Origin: Actinomycetota bacterium
GTDB lineage: Bacteria; Actinomycetota; Thermoleophilia; Solirubrobacterales; 70-9
Reading direction: 5' to 3'
Assembly: GCA_005884985.1 (NCBI GenBank)
Contig: VAYK01000191.1
Location: forward strand, 1,386 to 9,477
DNA: 8,092 nt
The position numbers and the translations under genes were made by a program. How positions within the stretch are numbered: the stretch's first letter is position 1; every line of letters begins with the position of its first letter. Positions 5,874 to 8,092 of the stretch are shown piece by piece. The notes beneath the pieces were generated by a model that worked only from the letters and a program-made list of their open reading frames with translations, ran no database searches and had not been told where the DNA came from.

Positions 5874-6728
5874 ATGGCCGACACCGCGAGCTCGTTCCGC
5901 TACCGCGGCTACCGCATCGCCTACGAGGTCCACGGCGAGGGCGACCGGGCGCTTGTCTTGATTCACGGCCTGCTGATGAACCGGCGCATGTACGACCGCT
6001 TGGCGCCGGCGATGGCCTCCCGCGGAAACCGAGTGATCACCGTCGACCTGCTCGGCCACGGCGACTCCGACAAGCCCGACGATATGCGCATCTATTCGAT
6101 GAGCTCGTTCGCCAGTCAGGCGGCTGCGCTGGTCGAGCATCTCGGGCTCGGCGCACCGGTGGTGGGAGGGACGTCGCTGGGGGCGAACGTGACCCTGGAG
6201 CTCGCCGTCCACCATCCCGAGCGTGCCGGCGGGCTGTTCATCGAGATGCCGGTTCTCGAGGACGCGCTGCTGGGTGCCGCGCTGATCTTCACGCCGATCC
6301 TTCTGGGCCTACGCTTCGGCAAGCCGGTGCTGGCCGCCGTCTCGCAGGCGCTGCAACGGGTTCCGCGGACGAACTACCTCCTGGACATCCTGCTCGACTG
6401 GCTGCGCCGGGACCCCGATTCCTCGCGAGCGGTTCTCGAGGGAGTCCTTTACGCGGGCGCTGCGCCACCTCCCGAAGAGCGGCAACGGATCGAGCAGCCG
6501 GCGCTGGTGATCGGCCATCCCAACGACCCGCTCCATCCGTTCTCGGATGCCGGCATGCTCGTCGAGGAGATGCCCAACGCCCGGCTCGTCGACGCCAACT
6601 CGATCTTCGAGTGGCGCTTTAGCCCCGGGCGGCTCGATGACGAGCTGGCGCGCTTCCTCGACCAGGTCTTCGCCCAGCCCGATCAGGGAGCACGTCCCGC
6701 GAGCGCGGCTAGCGATTTCGCCAGTTGA
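5874..6728 (+). CDS. Alpha/beta hydrolase fold protein
   Basis: A 284-residue alpha/beta hydrolase; reaction and substrate are unknown. The N-terminus FRYRGYRIAYEVHGEG leads into LVLIHGLLM (oxyanion-hole HG, 31-32), VDLLGHGDSDKP (57-68) and the nucleophile elbow GGTSLGAN with Ser101. A cap region (about 125-200) is rich in Leu and aliphatic residues but contains no convincing transmembrane span. The likely acid is Asp218 in IGHPNDPLHPF. The catalytic His normally found after the last strand is not visible: the matching place reads NSIFEWRFSPGRLDDEL. His221, three residues after the acid, is the only nearby His. It may thus be a non-canonical or non-hydrolytic member. Start ATG 5874 fits the first strand of the fold. 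It follows metF by 10 bp; no functional link is evident. Confidence 0.85.
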   Translation: MADTASSFRYRGYRIAYEVHGEGDRALVLIHGLLMNRRMYDRLAPAMASRGNRVITVDLLGHGDSDKPDDMRIYSMSSFASQAAALVEHLGLGAPVVGGTSLGANVTLELAVHHPERAGGLFIEMPVLEDALLGAALIFTPILLGLRFGKPVLAAVSQALQRVPRTNYLLDILLDWLRRDPDSSRAVLEGVLYAGAAPPPEERQRIEQPALVIGHPNDPLHPFSDAGMLVEEMPNARLVDANSIFEWRFSPGRLDDELARFLDQVFAQPDQGARPASAASDFAS

Positions 6729-6739
6729 GCAGAATTCGC

Positions 6740-6745
6740 TAGCCT
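6740..6745 (+). promoter_or_regulatory. -10-like box ahead of the orphan short frame
   Basis: TAGCCT, the same hexamer as at 814-819, ends 10 bases before ATG 6756. It resembles the other leaderless starts in the window. Confidence 0.35.
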
Positions 6746-6755
6746 GGCCGGCCCG

Positions 6756-6812
6756 ATGGCGACCCGCAAGGAGGATCAGGCGCGCCTTCGGGCTGTCCCG
6801 ATCAACCCATAG
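6756..6812 (+). pseudogene. Orphan 18-residue frame, probable broken 5' end of a gene
   Basis: ATG 6756 opens MATRKEDQARLRAVPINP and stops at TAG 6810-6812. The charged start MATRKEDQARLRA looks like the beginning of a longer helical protein: I recall similar Lys/Glu/Arg-rich starts in actinobacterial thioredoxin-fold or membrane-associated proteins, but cannot name the family. The tail loses that character after about 13 residues, which fits a deletion that removed the rest of the gene and left its promoter box and first codons. A genuine short peptide gene is the alternative. Confidence 0.3.
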
Positions 6813-6823
6813 GTCAGGCGCGG

Positions 6824-6842
6824 GCGGCCGCGGCTCGGCCGC
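6824..6842. terminator. GC-rich hairpin between convergent units
   Basis: GCGGCCG (6824-6830) pairs perfectly with CGGCCGC (6836-6842) around the loop CGGCT. It sits between the plus-strand hydrolase/orphan frame and the end of the minus-strand transferase (6881), where a bidirectional terminator would be expected. No T run follows closely. Confidence 0.35.
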
Positions 6843-6880
6843 GGGCTGACTCGGTTTCGTCGCGGGGAATCGGACGGAGG

Positions 6881-7858
6881 TTAGGAGGCGGCGACGCGGT
6901 ACACCGGGAAGAAGCCGGCATCCTCCCGGCCCTCGCTGAGCCGCTCATACGCGCCTGGGTCGCAGACGATCTCGTGCGTATGGAAGGGGAGCTCGCCGTT
7001 GGCGAAGCCGCGCTTGAAGTCCTCCAGGCCGTCTCCGGGCCGGAGGCCGCCGCCGAGGTTGAGGGTGACGCCGAGCTCGCCGGCGAGCTCGATCATCGCC
7101 TCGACGACGTTCTTGAACGGGGAATCGCCGAGGTGAGCCTCCGCGGTGCCGCCCAGGTAGTAGTGGAGGAGGTCGTCCGAGAGCGCGGCGATGCCCCCCG
7201 CCGCGGTTGCGCTCTCGGGGCTGCGGCCGAGTAGCAGCCACGAGCGTTCGAAGCCCAGGATGGTTCGCAAGTACTCGGGCTCGAAGAAATAGCGCTCCGC
7301 CGCCGCCGCGCGACGCATCGTCTCCGTGTAGGCGGCGTGGAAGCTCGCCCGCTCCTCCACCGAGGTCTCGGGTCCGGGAAGCACCTCGACCCGGTAGCCG
7401 AGCTTGCGGTTGCGGCGGATCTGCTCGCCGAAGCGCGAGCGCAGGCTCCGGGGTAGTGACGGGTCGTGAACCTGGACGACCGAACGCGGCGTTGCCCGAG
7501 CCAGGCAGGGCTCCTCGCCAAGCCGCTCGCGGACGAAGACGCTCACCAGCCCCGTGTTCGACCAGTCGACCTCGGAGGGATCAACGGGCGAGCCGCCGCC
7601 CCCGCGCACGGCGGCGCCGGGGTATCCGTACGGCGAGATCCCATCTGACAGCTCGGTGCCGGGGATCTCGCGGACCAGCACGGGCAACGCGATCGCCGAC
7701 CCACCGTGTTCAATCCGCAGCGTGTGGGTGACGCCCTCGGCGTCGTAGAAGGCGCGGGAGCGAAAGAAGTCGTGCGTCTCCGCCGCCATCCCCCGGTCGG
7801 CGATCAGCTCCGCTGGCGCGGGATCGCGGTCGGAGATCAGCTCGGCCCGTCCTCCCAT
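6881..7858 (-). CDS. FemAB-like GNAT-fold transferase
   Basis: A 325-residue protein of the GNAT superfamily, closest to FemAB/BioF2-type (acetyltransf_6) proteins. Some members transfer amino acids to peptidoglycan precursors and others acylate sugars or envelope polymers; the donor and acceptor here are unknown. Recognisable blocks: ISPYGYPGA after the first sheet, LRSRFGEQIRRNRKLGYRVEV (mid-protein, basic), SFHAAYTETM with RYFFEPEYL, LHYYLGGTAEAHLGDSPFKN and the C-terminal LNLGGGLRPGDGLEDFKRGF ending in a THEIVCDPGAYERL-type block. Start ATG 7858 is supported by GGAGGAG 8 bases upstream; an internal ATG at 7789 lacks such a site, and reading on to 8089 would give an Arg-rich tail without homology. 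The start overlaps the upstream acetyltransferase by 22 bp, so translation is likely coupled. No signal peptide is seen. The frame is intact. Confidence 0.8.
   Translation of the reverse strand: MGGRAELISDRDPAPAELIADRGMAAETHDFFRSRAFYDAEGVTHTLRIEHGGSAIALPVLVREIPGTELSDGISPYGYPGAAVRGGGGSPVDPSEVDWSNTGLVSVFVRERLGEEPCLARATPRSVVQVHDPSLPRSLRSRFGEQIRRNRKLGYRVEVLPGPETSVEERASFHAAYTETMRRAAAAERYFFEPEYLRTILGFERSWLLLGRSPESATAAGGIAALSDDLLHYYLGGTAEAHLGDSPFKNVVEAMIELAGELGVTLNLGGGLRPGDGLEDFKRGFANGELPFHTHEIVCDPGAYERLSEGREDAGFFPVYRVAAS
7794..7843 (-). repeat. Two 17-bp near-identical repeats, 33 bp apart, at the transferase N-terminus
   Basis: CGGTCGGCGATCAGCTC (7794-7810) and CGGTCGGAGATCAGCTC (7827-7843) differ at one base and are spaced 33 bp (11 codons). 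In the minus-strand protein they encode AELISDR and AELIADR. The second copy lies inside the overlap with the upstream acetyltransferase gene. Confidence 0.6.
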
Positions 7859-8092
7859 CCGGCGAACTCCTCCGGCAAGAGGCCCCAGACCTCGTTGTCG
7901 ACGGCTTCGTCGCCGCGGCGAATCGCGCGGCGCATCACGCCCTCGCGCTTGAAGCCGAGATGGGTGACGACCTTCTGCGCGGCCCGGTTGGTGGCCGGGA
8001 TCTCGGCGTGGATTCGGTGGGCGCCGTGCTCCTCGAACGCGTGCACGCACGCTTGGCGCTCCGCCTCGCGCGCGACGCCCTTTCCCCACGCG
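7837..8092 (-). CDS. GNAT family N-acetyltransferase (RimJ/RimL type), C-terminal part
   Basis: The 3' end of a gene entering from the right edge; the frame is open from base 8091 down to TGA at 7839-7837 (84 residues seen). The segment AWGKGVAREA is the acetyl-CoA pyrophosphate-binding motif A (Q/RxxGxG/A type), followed by HAFEEHGAHRIHAEIPATNR and AAQKVVTHLGFKREGVMRRA, the classic RimJ/RimL-like C-terminal half in which Asn of the ATNRAA segment and the GF turn shape the active site. RimJ/RimL enzymes acetylate ribosomal protein N-termini, but most relatives act on unknown amines or antibiotics. The N-terminal strands lie outside the window. Its last 22 bp overlap the FemAB-like gene, so the two form a transcription unit. 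Confidence 0.85.
   Translation of the reverse strand, partial: AWGKGVAREAERQACVHAFEEHGAHRIHAEIPATNRAAQKVVTHLGFKREGVMRRAIRRGDEAVDNEVWGLLPEEFAGWEDGPS
7867..7873 (-). promoter_or_regulatory. Ribosome binding site for the FemAB-like gene
   Basis: GGAGGAG on the minus strand lies 8 bases before ATG 7858, inside the upstream acetyltransferase coding sequence. It decides the start at 7858 and suggests coupled translation. Confidence 0.6.

Noticed and set aside
4844..5884. 346-residue open frame on the minus strand
   Set aside because: Opposite to metF, which has clear motifs; the antisense product is Arg/Gly/Ala-rich and unrecognisable.
7859..8089. N-terminal extension of the FemAB-like protein to 8089
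   Set aside because: The extension is Arg/Gly-rich and overlaps the acetyltransferase, which has a clear GNAT motif in another frame; a strong ribosome site supports ATG 7858.
1..8092. CRISPR array, insertion sequence, prophage or defence system
   Set aside because: No regularly spaced repeats, transposase, integrase or known defence domain is visible on either strand.

Overview
The window is very GC-rich DNA. Protein matches recalled from memory (no search was run) point to an actinobacterium, most plausibly of the Thermoleophilia (Solirubrobacterales/Gaiellales type). I see no phage, transposase, CRISPR or secretion genes and no convincing new multi-gene system. The window mixes intact housekeeping or metabolic genes with several visibly damaged genes.

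Left part (1-2712): the 3' end of an FAD-dependent oxidoreductase/halogenase-like gene; a 362-bp stretch with no gene that holds a palindromic 10-bp repeat, a hairpin and a tRNA-3'-end-like T-arm plus acceptor sequence; a SAM methyltransferase that has lost its middle (about 36 codons) and its frame; a remnant of a PIG-L/LmbE deacetylase on the opposite strand with at least three frame breaks and no C-terminal half; and a short-chain dehydrogenase that is complete apart from one missing base.

Middle part (2793-4847): a histidine phosphatase (phosphoglycerate mutase-like) with no normal start codon where one is expected, facing a salicylaldehyde-dehydrogenase-type aldehyde dehydrogenase on the minus strand. 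The latter is in frame but appears to lack about 12 residues just after the NAD-binding GSTxxG motif. A hairpin of repeated TCGCGA units separates them.

Right part (4976-8092): intact metF (methylenetetrahydrofolate reductase) followed 10 bp later by an alpha/beta hydrolase that lacks a recognisable catalytic histidine; a 17-residue orphan reading frame behind a promoter-like box, which looks like the broken 5' end of a gene; then, on the minus strand, a GNAT acetyltransferase (cut by the window edge) whose end overlaps the start of a FemAB-like GNAT-fold transferase.

Two themes run through the window. First, four genes between 829 and 4847 carry deletions or frameshifts, which means either real gene decay or local assembly error. 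Second, most plus-strand starts sit 6-10 bases after a TANNNT-like -10 box and lack a Shine-Dalgarno sequence, which suggests leaderless transcripts, whereas the minus-strand genes with intact starts have good ribosome binding sites. Apart from metF (one-carbon/methionine metabolism), the genes do not form an obvious shared pathway.
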